64,000 nucleotides of DNA, taken from assembly GCA_951394045.1 (NCBI GenBank), contig OX595991.1, positions 124,001-188,000 of the forward strand. Reading direction: 5' to 3'. The stretch comes from Nitzschia sp. DOCU1. Its lineage: Eukaryota; Bacillariophyta; Bacillariophyceae; Bacillariales; Bacillariaceae. The notes beneath the pieces are model-generated. The model searched no databases. It saw nothing but the letters and a program-made list of their open reading frames with translations, and was not told the DNA's origin. Numbering within the stretch: the stretch's first letter is position 1; every line of letters begins with the position of its first letter. The translations under genes were made by a program, and so were the position numbers. This document shows, one piece after another, positions 41,283-50,870 of this stretch.

Positions 41283-43826
41283 TTACTTTTTTTTCTTGGC
41301 CGCTTTCTTTGGTTTTCCCGCCGCAGCAGCACGAGTTTCCTTCTGCTTCGACTTATTTTTCAGAGTATCAAGCGCCGACGGGGCTTTTCCTTGTATTGTT
41401 TGGCGAGTCTTCGAGGGAATTTCCGCCGCTTCTTCATCATCGTCGCTTGCCCACTCGTCCACATTATAGTTCATGATGCTACCGTCTTCCGTGGTATCGT
41501 CCAATCGTTTGTCATGAGTCGTTCTCGCTTTTCCAGGCCCAAGCAAATCGCTCTTCTTGCCACGAGGACGGCCACCCGAATCCGAGTGGGTCGTCCTAGA
41601 CAGCAGGGCACGACTGTCGACTTTCGCAGCACCTTCTGGAATCGGTGAGGAGTTCAAGGTGCTCACCCCAAGAGTCCTGCAACCCCAATCATCTTTACCA
41701 AAATTGAGGAAACTATCGCCTAGCTTCGACCCACTTATTTCCTGCGTTCGAAAGTCCCTTGCAGAAAGTGCCTTGGGGGTAATGGGTGTGCTGGCGGTCG
41801 GTGTTGCCCTGCCTGCCGGACCGAGAGTCGCCGTCGCTGCCTTCTTTTTGCGATTTGACACAGGTGACAAACTACGATGGGGAACGGAAAGCCCCATGGC
41901 CGCAGAACCCCCTCCGACATCTAGAAATCTATCTGATGCAGTCTTGACCGTAGGGGGTTTTGGTGTTGGTGGCACGCGGTCGGTCTTTCGACCACGGTAT
42001 CGCTGGGGCCGCTTCGCCGGGGGGTCACCAGGCCGGCTCGGGGACTTTAGAGCCATAGTACCATGACATCCAGACTCATCGCTGTTGGTACGATCAGATG
42101 CAGGTTTTGGATCTGCCACCGAACGGCACGGTGAGGCCATGTCCTCGGCATTGGACTGAGATGGCGACGACTCAGGTTTTCCATCGCGGCTGCTATCCAG
42201 GGAAATACTACGAGACGACACACTCGTTTTACTACCCATTGATGTTGAAGCCAGACCAGCATCCATTTGTCCCGAATCCATGTGCACAGAGCCTTTTGGC
42301 ATTCGACGCATAGAAGTTTGCCGGGAAACCACGTCGGCAGCAGACGGGGCGACTTCGGCCGAGATCCCATACATCTTGGCCATTCTGGCTGCAGCATTTT
42401 CTGGCGTATCGGGTACGTGAGTCATACTATTGGCACGGCGTGGTTCCTGCCCCAGCGATCGGGTGCTTTCAGCGGCGGCTGTTGAGGCACCAAGCAGCGC
42501 CCGGCTGCTGGGGGGTCGTTCTCGACTCAATGAGCGGTTGGAACGTTTCAGAAGTGGAGCCATGTCCGCGAGGGACGGCCTTCCCCTCGTCTGAGGACCA
42601 GGTTCTGATCTCGCACTTTCGATGATTGGGTCTCTGGATGTCTTGGGTTGGGTAACCTCCCGACTGGTGCTGTCCGCGAGCGAAGGCCTTCCCCTCTGAG
42701 GACCAGGTTCTGATCTCGCACTTTCACTGATAAAGTCCTCGGATCTTTGGGGTCGACTGCTGGATCGAGCCGATCGTCGCCCTTCTTTGCTCGACGATCT
42801 TGACTTGGATTGTGACGGTTCTTTGCTGCTTGATCTCGATGATGGCTTGGCATCCTTGCTACTGGATCTAGCGGATCGCGTGAGGTCCCTGCTACTCGAC
42901 CCTGCAGGCCGTCCTTCCTTACTGCTCGACCGGCTAGGCTTGCCGTCTTTACTGGTGGATCGTCTCGGCCTTGCATCTCGGCTACTCGATCGCCCAGCAC
43001 TACTACTAGGCTTTGTCGGATCTTTGCTGCTGGATCGCTTCGGCCGGGCGGCATCTCTGCTGCTAGATCTAGTAGTAGCTTTTGTCACATCGCGGCTGCT
43101 GGACTGAGTCGGCTTGGGATCCTTGCTACTCGACCTCGGCGTGGCATCCTTGCTGGTGGACCGCCGGCGTCCCTCCCGACTGCTGGCCCTATGGCGTCGC
43201 ACTTCTTTCTCGCCAGCAGCACCACCACTAGATGACGGGGGGCCGGGTTCTTTGCTGCACGAACGCTTCCCTTCAGAACTCTTGCCTCTTCGACCATCCT
43301 TACTAGAAGATCGAGACACACGTCTCTCTTTGCTTCTGGAACGACTGGGATTATCAGACTTAACTGCTGAATCTTTCGCTTCTGACTCTCCCTCGCCCCC
43401 GCCACTTGAACTCTTGCCTTTTCGGCCATCTCTACTGGAAGATCGAGTAGGGCGTCTTTCATTGCTTTTGGAGCGAGTAGTAGGCTTGTCGGTGGAAGTC
43501 TTGGAGTGCCCTGGGGCTTCTCCGGCCTCGCCGGCGGTGGATTTCTTCTTTCGCCGAAGCATCTGCTGTTGATGGTCCTCGACGACGGTACCAATAATGG
43601 TCGAATCCTGACTCAGTTCGTCGTCATCGATATTGAGCACTATCGCATTCGGATTTCGCTTTGGCATTGTGACATTACGCAGAGAGCTGTTGTGAAGCTT
43701 GGATTCGAGCGCCGTATTCTCCCGACGCCGGTCATTATTGTTGCTACTAGAAGGTTGTTCCAACACAGATTTCCAGGCTCCCTTGGAAGGTGGTGCTGCC
43801 AAAAAGGTCATGGGTGCCGCTAGCAT
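41283..43826 (-). CDS. Long SSSRD/SSSKD-repeat protein
   Basis: 847 residues from ATG 43826 (MLAAPMTFLAAPP; MTFLAAPP at 43811 is an alternative). Residues about 75-370 consist of some twenty loose repeats of 11-13 residues built on RSSSRD/RSSSKD plus basic residues and proline, similar in composition to RS domains of splicing factors. The C-terminal half is Ser/Pro-rich with SDRFLDVGGGSAAMGLSVPHRSLSP and ends in a lysine run (KPKKAAKKKK). No RRM, signal peptide or membrane segment. An RS-like phosphoprotein, perhaps nuclear, is plausible but unproven; silaffin-type function is unlikely without a signal peptide. Confidence 0.72.
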   Translation of the reverse strand: MLAAPMTFLAAPPSKGAWKSVLEQPSSSNNNDRRRENTALESKLHNSSLRNVTMPKRNPNAIVLNIDDDELSQDSTIIGTVVEDHQQQMLRRKKKSTAGEAGEAPGHSKTSTDKPTTRSKSNERRPTRSSSRDGRKGKSSSGGGEGESEAKDSAVKSDNPSRSRSKERRVSRSSSKDGRRGKSSEGKRSCSKEPGPPSSSGGAAGEKEVRRHRASSREGRRRSTSKDATPRSSSKDPKPTQSSSRDVTKATTRSSSRDAARPKRSSSKDPTKPSSSAGRSSSRDARPRRSTSKDGKPSRSSSKEGRPAGSSSRDLTRSARSSSKDAKPSSRSSSKEPSQSKSRSSSKEGRRSARSSSRPQRSEDFISESARSEPGPQRGRPSLADSTSREVTQPKTSRDPIIESARSEPGPQTRGRPSLADMAPLLKRSNRSLSRERPPSSRALLGASTAAAESTRSLGQEPRRANSMTHVPDTPENAAARMAKMYGISAEVAPSAADVVSRQTSMRRMPKGSVHMDSGQMDAGLASTSMGSKTSVSSRSISLDSSRDGKPESSPSQSNAEDMASPCRSVADPKPASDRTNSDESGCHGTMALKSPSRPGDPPAKRPQRYRGRKTDRVPPTPKPPTVKTASDRFLDVGGGSAAMGLSVPHRSLSPVSNRKKKAATATLGPAGRATPTASTPITPKALSARDFRTQEISGSKLGDSFLNFGKDDWGCRTLGVSTLNSSPIPEGAAKVDSRALLSRTTHSDSGGRPRGKKSDLLGPGKARTTHDKRLDDTTEDGSIMNYNVDEWASDDDEEAAEIPSKTRQTIQGKAPSALDTLKNKSKQKETRAAAAGKPKKAAKKKK

Positions 43827-44227
43827 GCTTATGCGGCAGGTTTATGTATGAATGCGAGGTGATGAGTGTGGGATGTGTGACGGCGGCATCTCTTGCCAGT
43901 TGTGTTTGTATGGTGTTGTTGGTTTTTCCACCGAGAGTCGAATGGACTCTCGTGGGGTCATTCTGCTTAGAACAATTATGAACATGAAACACGGAGACAA
44001 TGACCGCCTCACCTAAATGCACATTCCTACTTATTAACCCGAACATTCGACTCAGAAAATTGTCCACACCCTAAGTAGTACCAAAAGGGAACTTCTATAG
44101 CGGTTTATTGTGCCCCACCAGAGAAAGCCCACACAGTTTTCGAATTTTTGTCTCTCGGGGAGAAAGCGAACCAGCAGCACTCAATCCTATTTAACAAAAC
44201 GGCCTACCAGTCACATCTTTTCTGAAC

Positions 44228-44332
44228 TACCGGTAAGAGCGATGACAACTCCATCTCTTGAGCTTGGCGGCGCTCTACTACCGGTAGCTGCTTTAATAGT
44301 AGTATCGTTCCTTTCCAATCGTCTACCGGTAG
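44228..44332. repeat. Cluster of three TACCGGTA palindromes
   Basis: 44228-44235 (TACCGGTA), 44278-44287 and 44323-44332 (CTACCGGTAG). The same core is at 7413, 19306, 36320, 40968 and 41038, always outside genes. Confidence 0.75.
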
Positions 44333-44424
44333 GTAGCTGCTAAATGGATAGCGCGCACTTTTCGCTGCTTTAATAGTAGTATCGATAGTAGGCTCGTCGG
44401 CCAGCACCTTCGAACCATCAACGA

Positions 44425-44835
44425 AGAGTAAGCTATTCGCTACGAAACCAACTAAGCTAAAGTTTAACGTAAGCCAATCTTTGAACGAAGCATCTCAAGA
44501 AGAGGAGGGTGCCGAGGATCACTACTCCTGTACTAGCAGTACTCTAGAGTAGACTACTACTAGCTACTAGTAGTTGCAGCGAGCGCGCCATCATCAAGAT
44601 CGAACATGATGAGGATCCATTCTCGCTACGAGATCGTTACCTATGGACGCCGCGGCTTTCTATCTACGAAAGCTAAAACATCGGTTTAGGAAGGGGGGTC
44701 TGCAAACGAGCTAGAATCGATCTGCAGTAGTACAAGCTAGCCCTTCACTCAACACATGCTAGTAGCAGGCTAACGACCAAAGACGCGCAATGTGGTCAAA
44801 GACGTCACTAAGGTCATTGAAGATGGGCACCTCTA
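44425..44835. repeat. Dispersed repeat, copy B
   Basis: Diverged counterpart of 10005-10335, same orientation and same order of shared blocks. Probably remains of an unidentified element. Confidence 0.45.
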
Positions 44836-44957
44836 ACCGCGGGTAACTTTGTTGATGATCGATCCTCCCGCATTTTACCGAATTCGACTGAAGCGGGACG
44901 TGTCTCGACCAGCGCGCTGTCAGAGATTTTTTAGGTCAATAATGCTTTTCAAGGTTG

Positions 44958-46772
44958 CTATCCGTCCTCCTCCTCCTCCTCCTCTGCCACAGGTTCAACT
45001 TTCTTTCTCGTCCGGACGCCATCTTTGCTTTTGTGCCTTCTTTTCGCACCCTTTTGCTCCTGGGCTTCCTTTGCTATTATCGCCTTGGCCTTTTCGGCGT
45101 CCAGAATGGGTCGTGTTGACTTGGGTTTTACGTCCCAGTCGTCATCAAAGCTCATCGTAGAGAACTTCATCGCCATCGCTTCTTTCTTCTCGTCGCCTGA
45201 AAGCGAAGTCTCTTCCTCGGACGTGTATATCTCCGCAGAGGAGGACACAGCCAGTCCTTTATTTTCTTGCACAATTTCTTGTTTGGTCCCCTTGCGCTGA
45301 CGCCGCTTTCCCCGATCTGTACTGCGCGCTCGTGGTGGCTCCCCACTTGTTGATTGGTCGTTTACTATCTCGCCGTCGTCTTCTGAACTGCTAACCCCGC
45401 TCTTTGTTCTCCGTCGCCCCCGACTAGACGATCGTTCTCCGGATCCTTCCTTCCCCGCCTTGTCATCCCCACGTATACCACGTCGTCCACTGCTCCTACT
45501 TCGGCTTCTGTTTGGTACAAGCTGTCCCCCATCATCGTCTGAGGTATCAGAAGTAACGTCCCGACGTCTTGGCTTGTGTCTGCTCGAGCCAAGGGGGTCG
45601 TTTTTCTGCCTTTCTCGAGGCTCTGTTGCTCTAGATGTTTGGTCTTTATCTCGTCCCTCCTTGTCGTTGCCTGAGGATGTTGATGGTGCAGTTGCAGAAG
45701 AATGATTTCGTGTCTGATTAGCGCGACTTGCCTTCAATAAATCAGCTTTCTTATCTTCCCGTTTTGGTGACTTGCTTCGGCTTCTCGTTAGTTGCTCTTT
45801 TTTAATAATATCATAATTCTTTTGTGGGGCGCCGTCGTCATCTTTCTTCTTGGGCTTCAAATTTGGGACCCCGCCTTCTTCATAGGATTTGTGGCGACGA
45901 GGAGCTGGCCCATGGCGGCTTGAACGCAATGGATCATGTCTTTTGTCAGTGGGTTCCTGTTTCTCTTTGGCAGACTCGGACGAGGACGACCCATGCATAC
46001 TTCGACTCAGTCCGTCACCGCTCGATTTTCTCCGAGGACCATGTCGACTGCTAGATAATACAGACAACTTTGTAGCAGCGGATGATGCTCCACTCGCTGA
46101 CCCTGTCGTTGACGACGACGGCCCATGCATGCTTCGACTCAATCCGTCACCGCTCGATTTTCGCCGAGGACCATGCCGACTGCTAGATAATTCTGACGAT
46201 CTCGCAGCAGCAGAAGATGACGTTGATTCCCGACTGGGAATGGTCGAATCCTCTCGATGTCTCGAAGGACGCCCATGCCCGGATTGCCCCAAAGAATCTT
46301 TTGGTTTCTCGTGGGCCTGGCGGGTAGTAGTCCCAGGTTTGACTTGATTGCTGGACGACGCGACGAGAAGTGTCTTTAGCTCTTCCATACTATCCACAGG
46401 ACGCTGTCGGGTCGGTGAAAGAGTCCGTTCGTTGTGTTTGCTGGTCGTTGCATCCGTAGCAGAAGCATCGTAACCTCGTTTCGTACCACCAGCGCCACCA
46501 GCATGCCAAGTACTTCCTAGTACATCCCGCTTTCGTCGGGTTGCCACTTTAACAACTGGCACCGATGGCGCAGTGGCTGGCTTCTTTATTACAGTTGCCC
46601 CCATTTCCTTGCGGAGATCGTGGATGGTCCCCAGATTCTTTTTCAACTGCAGAGTGTTTTCGATCCACTTCGACTGATCTTCTGTTTCGGCGTTCCCGGC
46701 GTCGTCGTCGCCCTTCAATTGATTCAGCATGCCCAGGAGCTCCTCCTCATGGACCGATGGTTTCTCCGTCAT
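44958..46772 (-). CDS. Serine/arginine-rich protein with SSSRHGPRRKSSG repeats
   Basis: 604 residues from ATG 46772 (MTEKPSVHEEELLGMLNQL). The N-terminal 75 residues look helical (KWIENTLQLKKNLGTIHDLRKEMG) and are the only ordered part. The middle has two almost identical copies of SSSRHGPRRKSSGDGLSRSMHG (about residues 197-220 and 237-258) and variants of SSRHGP/SSRHKP. Long Ser/Arg/Lys/Asp-rich stretches follow, ending in a basic segment and a Glu run. No known domain. It shares a divergent promoter with the gene at 47355. Confidence 0.72.
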   Translation of the reverse strand: MTEKPSVHEEELLGMLNQLKGDDDAGNAETEDQSKWIENTLQLKKNLGTIHDLRKEMGATVIKKPATAPSVPVVKVATRRKRDVLGSTWHAGGAGGTKRGYDASATDATTSKHNERTLSPTRQRPVDSMEELKTLLVASSSNQVKPGTTTRQAHEKPKDSLGQSGHGRPSRHREDSTIPSRESTSSSAAARSSELSSSRHGPRRKSSGDGLSRSMHGPSSSTTGSASGASSAATKLSVLSSSRHGPRRKSSGDGLSRSMHGSSSSESAKEKQEPTDKRHDPLRSSRHGPAPRRHKSYEEGGVPNLKPKKKDDDGAPQKNYDIIKKEQLTRSRSKSPKREDKKADLLKASRANQTRNHSSATAPSTSSGNDKEGRDKDQTSRATEPRERQKNDPLGSSRHKPRRRDVTSDTSDDDGGQLVPNRSRSRSSGRRGIRGDDKAGKEGSGERSSSRGRRRTKSGVSSSEDDGEIVNDQSTSGEPPRARSTDRGKRRQRKGTKQEIVQENKGLAVSSSAEIYTSEEETSLSGDEKKEAMAMKFSTMSFDDDWDVKPKSTRPILDAEKAKAIIAKEAQEQKGAKRRHKSKDGVRTRKKVEPVAEEEEEEDG

Positions 46773-47354
46773 GATCGCCGTTGTCGTGCCATGGATGGCC
46801 CCGTTTGAGTTAGGATTGTTGTGAACAAGGTGGATGGGGCATGGTGCTGCTGATCTATGATAGTCGGGAGATCAACGGGTCGACCCTCTTGTCACGCTCG
46901 TGACAGGACCAGACAGCGCGCACCCCTGGACAAAAGGCCAGACAAAATCGCGCCTGCTGAAGTTGCTATTTGCGTCGGCAATTTCAGTCTTTGACGTCAC
47001 GATGTTGGTGCGATGCGCGCCTTTTTTATGCGAAGGTCATAACCAAGTGTCGCATTGTGTTCTTCCGCTTCTTGGGGCAATAAATGAACGTATCGCGCCC
47101 AAAAGAATGACCTACGCGCTCCCGGGCCTTTGGAGCGCCTTTTTGTTTGTGATCTCCCTCTCGCCAGATTTATGCTGGCGGCATCGTGCCTATCTTGTGC
47201 TATCTTCAAGGTTGTCGGACTTGGAGTTTGTTAGAAAGTAGCTAGGCTACCAAAGCATCGACTGCTTCTAGTTGGGCGAGACACTTTCTCTTCTCTAGTG
47301 CTCAAATTGGAGTGGGGTTTGGGGTTGATCTTGTTCTCAAGATATCATTGGGGC
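46773..47354. promoter_or_regulatory. Divergent promoter region with TGACGTCA
   Basis: 582 bases separate the starts of two head-to-head Ser-rich genes. A full TGACGTCA palindrome lies at 46992-46999, 220 bases from one ATG and 356 from the other. Inferred shared control by a bZIP-type factor. Confidence 0.4.
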
Positions 47355-50330
47355 ATGGGAACCAGCATGCTGTCAGAATCCTCAGAGCCTTTAGAACGAC
47401 GCAAAGATCGCAGCCGCTCACCGGGAGTACACAGCGAACACAGACGACGGCGATCAAAATCCAGTTCTACTAGGGACTTGACATCTACAGGTCGATCTTC
47501 TGGTGCAACCCGGAAATCCAGATCGTCGCACCATAGAACAACTCCAGCAGCAACATCGACGACGACAAAAAGCCCTCGAGCGCGGAGTTCCACCCGAACC
47601 CGAAGCGCTGAGCGACGAAGAAATTCACCGTCCTCGTCACAAATACGACAAGAAGAATATACGAAATCCCCACGGATACCTTCGAATCGAGATGCCGACG
47701 ACAGCGATTCCGATAGCAGCAACAGTGACAGTTCTTCGTCGGCCACTAGCAGCAGCGATGAAGAAGATGTCCCCAAAACACCGGCTAGCGCCTATTTAAA
47801 AAGCTCGAGACGTTTCAATTTGAGTACAAGACCAGCCACTACATCCGAAACCCCTACTTCACAAACTCCTGGAGGTACTTCTTCCAAAGGACCTCGTCGA
47901 CGGATCAAATACCAGGCATCAACATCCACTGGCGGCAGTAGCAATATCCCCAAAGCGAAATCCGTCCAAAGAAAATCAGATGGAGCGACAATGCAAAGTG
48001 AACCACTGAAAGAACCAACAATAGACAATGGGGAGGAAGATGGGGGATTCTTTGAAGTGAAAGCCACGTCGGGAAACATTAGTACTTGGGAAATGCGTCA
48101 GCGATTTCAACGAGAATTTCCCAACGAGCCCATTCCGTCAGATGCCATTTTGCGCCAACTCTATAGGGGCGAAAAGGTTGCGGAATATGAACGGAAGGAG
48201 CGATACAAGCAAGAATTCCCTGGTGAGCCTATACCATCGGACGAGGTCTTGCAGAAATTATTTGCTGTTCGGCCAGTCGATGTTGGGCCGTTGACGTCGC
48301 CCTCTCGATCGTTCGACACGACGGACATGATGGCTGCTGCCGCCAAGGCAAAGCCGATTCAGCGAGAGGCACTCTTGAGCCGGCAGCACAGTGAAAGCAA
48401 TATGACGTTTACAACGGAAGCAGGATGGGACGGGTTTGGCAAATCGTCCAAGCAAATGATGCCTTCCGCCAAACCGTCAATTCCACTTTCTATTGGCCTG
48501 GGAGCTCTTGTCGAAGGAGACGACGGCGATTCTATGATTCGGGAGGAGTCCATAGCTGGAGCAACTTGGAAAACACCCAATTTTGATAGGTCCATGCAGT
48601 TTCCGGTGACGACGTCTCCTGACCCCTCCAAGATCCGTGGAATCGGCACTGTTTCATCGAATTCGGAAGTATGGGCCCACAGTTTCCATGGAATGACATC
48701 TCTTCCAGAGCCCAATCGAGATCCATCCCACATGGAATGGGCCGATGCTTTTCCTAAACCAACTCTCAAGCCTTGCACCGTGGTTCGACGACACTCGGAC
48801 TCGAGCTTGAATGAAGATCCTGGAACGCCCCATATTTCGTCGCCTTTGGACAAGCTCAAGAAACGTCCGTCGTCCCATCGTAAAAGTGTCACTAGGTCCT
48901 CGTCATCAGGTCACAACGTAAAGAAAAGAGTTGAATTGGATGACAACGCACTTCAAGCCTTTAACGATTCGTTTGGTTCTATAAATTCCTTTGATAACGA
49001 AAAGTCCTCCCAGCACCACCATAAGTCGCCGAGGGTCTCGGGGACCAAGTCGCAGTCCAAGAAAAAGGAGAAAGTAGCAAAAATTTCCAAAGCCAGCAAA
49101 TCAAAGCGGAACAACAAGAAACCAAAATCGAAACGGTCCAGTAGCCTTGATAACGCAGAACAACAGACCGACTTTCATGAAATTTGCGCGGTTGAGGCCT
49201 TGCAAACAAGTCCCGGCGCGAAAAAGTCCTCTCCCTCGAATGACAAAGCACTACGACCAAGTCCCAAAGACAAGTCAGGGAATCAACAAGACGAAGCGCC
49301 AGCTTGGCTCAAGCGCGAGTCTTGGAAACAGAATGCCCGCACTCGTAGCGCCCCTCTGGCTCCCGTCGAACATAATATGGCATCGCAGGAAGATTTGGAG
49401 CGTTCCTTTAGTGGCGATCTCGTCGCCTCCTTTGAGCAACAGCAACCACAGAAATCTCAAAGGAGAGGGCGCAAGTCTGAAGGGGCGGCAGCAAGGGTTG
49501 ATGATTTGGAACCTACCCGTGCTGTTGGTAGATCCAAGTCGGGAGGCCTTTCCGGGTCTACGAGAAATATGACGACGACCACCACCACCATGAACTGGCA
49601 TCAAAGTACACCCGATCTAGGATTCCACGGTGGTGGATGTTTCGACGGGGACGAAGATGCCTTTCTGGCATTGGCAGAGGGGCCGGCATCCATCCGGCGA
49701 TCACGAAAGACGGGCAATGGAATCGATCGTTCGTCGGGCCATTCGACTGGTAGAGGCGCTCAGAAGGGCAACACTCCTAGCAGCAGTAGGAGCAAGAAAA
49801 ATTTGGTCGTCGAGGAGTTTACAAGCAACAACAAAGTGTTCGCCACAACCACAGCAATTACACCCGTCAAACCTCATTCTAGTAGACAGACACCTGGGCG
49901 TTCCAAATCAGCCGAATTTCCGGCAATGAACCTTTTCGATGATCTCGTCCCCAAAGAACCACAAGGTGCGCCACCGCCGCCTCCTGAAGAAATGGATGCC
50001 ATGGATGTTTTGGCAGCCGGCGTACTGCTGCAACCCTCCAAGCGCGATTATCGCCGATCGAGGTCCGCCGATCGTCCCCGGTCCACCAAGCTCAATACTA
50101 CGACTACTGCTCAACAACAGCAGCAGAATCAGCGATATCACAGTAGTGCCAACTTGGCGGATTGGAGCATGGATATTCCTGGAATTTTGAAGCAATCCAC
50201 TGGACAGGATGACGATAGTGATTTTGAGTTACATGTCGAGGATGGAAACCACGAACCTCTAAGCCCACTGACCATGGCAACGAAAAAGCCCTTGCATCGG
50301 CCCATGATCTCAAGGCGACGAGGATATTGA
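47355..50330 (+). CDS. Ser-rich protein with duplicated EFPxEPIPSD motif
   Basis: 991 residues from ATG 47355 (MGTSMLSESSEP); a longer frame begins only at GTG. The N-terminal 200 residues are Ser/Arg/Thr-rich. Residues about 240-302 hold two adjacent copies of a motif, RFQREFPNEPIPSDAILRQLY and RYKQEFPGEPIPSDEVLQKLF, which is the only part that looks like a conserved folded or binding unit. The rest is low-complexity with KKSSPSNDKALRPSPKD, RSKSGGLSG, and PPPPPEEMDAMDVLAAGVLLQPSKRDYRRSRS near the end. No signal peptide or membrane span. Function unknown. Confidence 0.75.
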   Translation: MGTSMLSESSEPLERRKDRSRSPGVHSEHRRRRSKSSSTRDLTSTGRSSGATRKSRSSHHRTTPAATSTTTKSPRARSSTRTRSAERRRNSPSSSQIRQEEYTKSPRIPSNRDADDSDSDSSNSDSSSSATSSSDEEDVPKTPASAYLKSSRRFNLSTRPATTSETPTSQTPGGTSSKGPRRRIKYQASTSTGGSSNIPKAKSVQRKSDGATMQSEPLKEPTIDNGEEDGGFFEVKATSGNISTWEMRQRFQREFPNEPIPSDAILRQLYRGEKVAEYERKERYKQEFPGEPIPSDEVLQKLFAVRPVDVGPLTSPSRSFDTTDMMAAAAKAKPIQREALLSRQHSESNMTFTTEAGWDGFGKSSKQMMPSAKPSIPLSIGLGALVEGDDGDSMIREESIAGATWKTPNFDRSMQFPVTTSPDPSKIRGIGTVSSNSEVWAHSFHGMTSLPEPNRDPSHMEWADAFPKPTLKPCTVVRRHSDSSLNEDPGTPHISSPLDKLKKRPSSHRKSVTRSSSSGHNVKKRVELDDNALQAFNDSFGSINSFDNEKSSQHHHKSPRVSGTKSQSKKKEKVAKISKASKSKRNNKKPKSKRSSSLDNAEQQTDFHEICAVEALQTSPGAKKSSPSNDKALRPSPKDKSGNQQDEAPAWLKRESWKQNARTRSAPLAPVEHNMASQEDLERSFSGDLVASFEQQQPQKSQRRGRKSEGAAARVDDLEPTRAVGRSKSGGLSGSTRNMTTTTTTMNWHQSTPDLGFHGGGCFDGDEDAFLALAEGPASIRRSRKTGNGIDRSSGHSTGRGAQKGNTPSSSRSKKNLVVEEFTSNNKVFATTTAITPVKPHSSRQTPGRSKSAEFPAMNLFDDLVPKEPQGAPPPPPEEMDAMDVLAAGVLLQPSKRDYRRSRSADRPRSTKLNTTTTAQQQQQNQRYHSSANLADWSMDIPGILKQSTGQDDDSDFELHVEDGNHEPLSPLTMATKKPLHRPMISRRRGY

Positions 50331-50870
50331 AGCTTCTTTCACCGCGCGCAAGATAAACTCAAGCACTCTTTGCTAGCAGTTAGCAAGACGACACGGGTGG
50401 TACCTGGGTTTGATCGAACTCCTGGAGTCCTAGCAGTTCTGATGATCGTTTACTCTCCTTTACATGAGCAGCAACAGGCGAAACCAATGGTACGGCGTAA
50501 ACCTCTAGCTAACTACTAGTGTAGGTCGAACGGCGTAGAGTATGCAATAAAGTCAAGGACGGGCATGCAAATTGTTGTTTCGCATCGTCCATTTGAAGTC
50601 TATTGTCGATGACGTGAGGAATGTATTTTTGTTCGAGAATGAATCGGGATTCATGTGCCTGCCTTCTGTACTGGTACGTTCGGCTGGAGCGCGAAAGCTT
50701 CACGCCTACAAAAATTCGATTTTCCCGCCACAAAAGGCAAGCATTGGCTTTATGCCGTGACAATGAACAAAACACAAGGCTACGGCACTAAAGACGTTGA
50801 TGAAACTTCATTATTGTTCTGCAACATGTATGATGTTGAATTGGTGCTGCCAATTCAATTCTTTATCTAC
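50331..50870. other. Intergenic between convergent genes
   Basis: No gene seen; shared 3' region of the two flanking genes. Confidence 0.5.

Larger units (their letters stand above)
43827..44957. other. Intergenic with palindromes and dispersed repeat
   Basis: Contains three TACCGGTA sites (44228, 44279, 44324), a direct repeat GCTGCTTTAATAGTAGTATCG (about 44287 and 44362), and the second copy of the dispersed repeat (44425-44835). No gene. Confidence 0.55.

Noticed and set aside
41283..43826. Silaffin-like reading of the SSSKD-repeat protein
   Set aside because: Ser/Lys-rich, but no signal peptide and RS-domain-like spacing; a nuclear or cytosolic phosphoprotein fits better.
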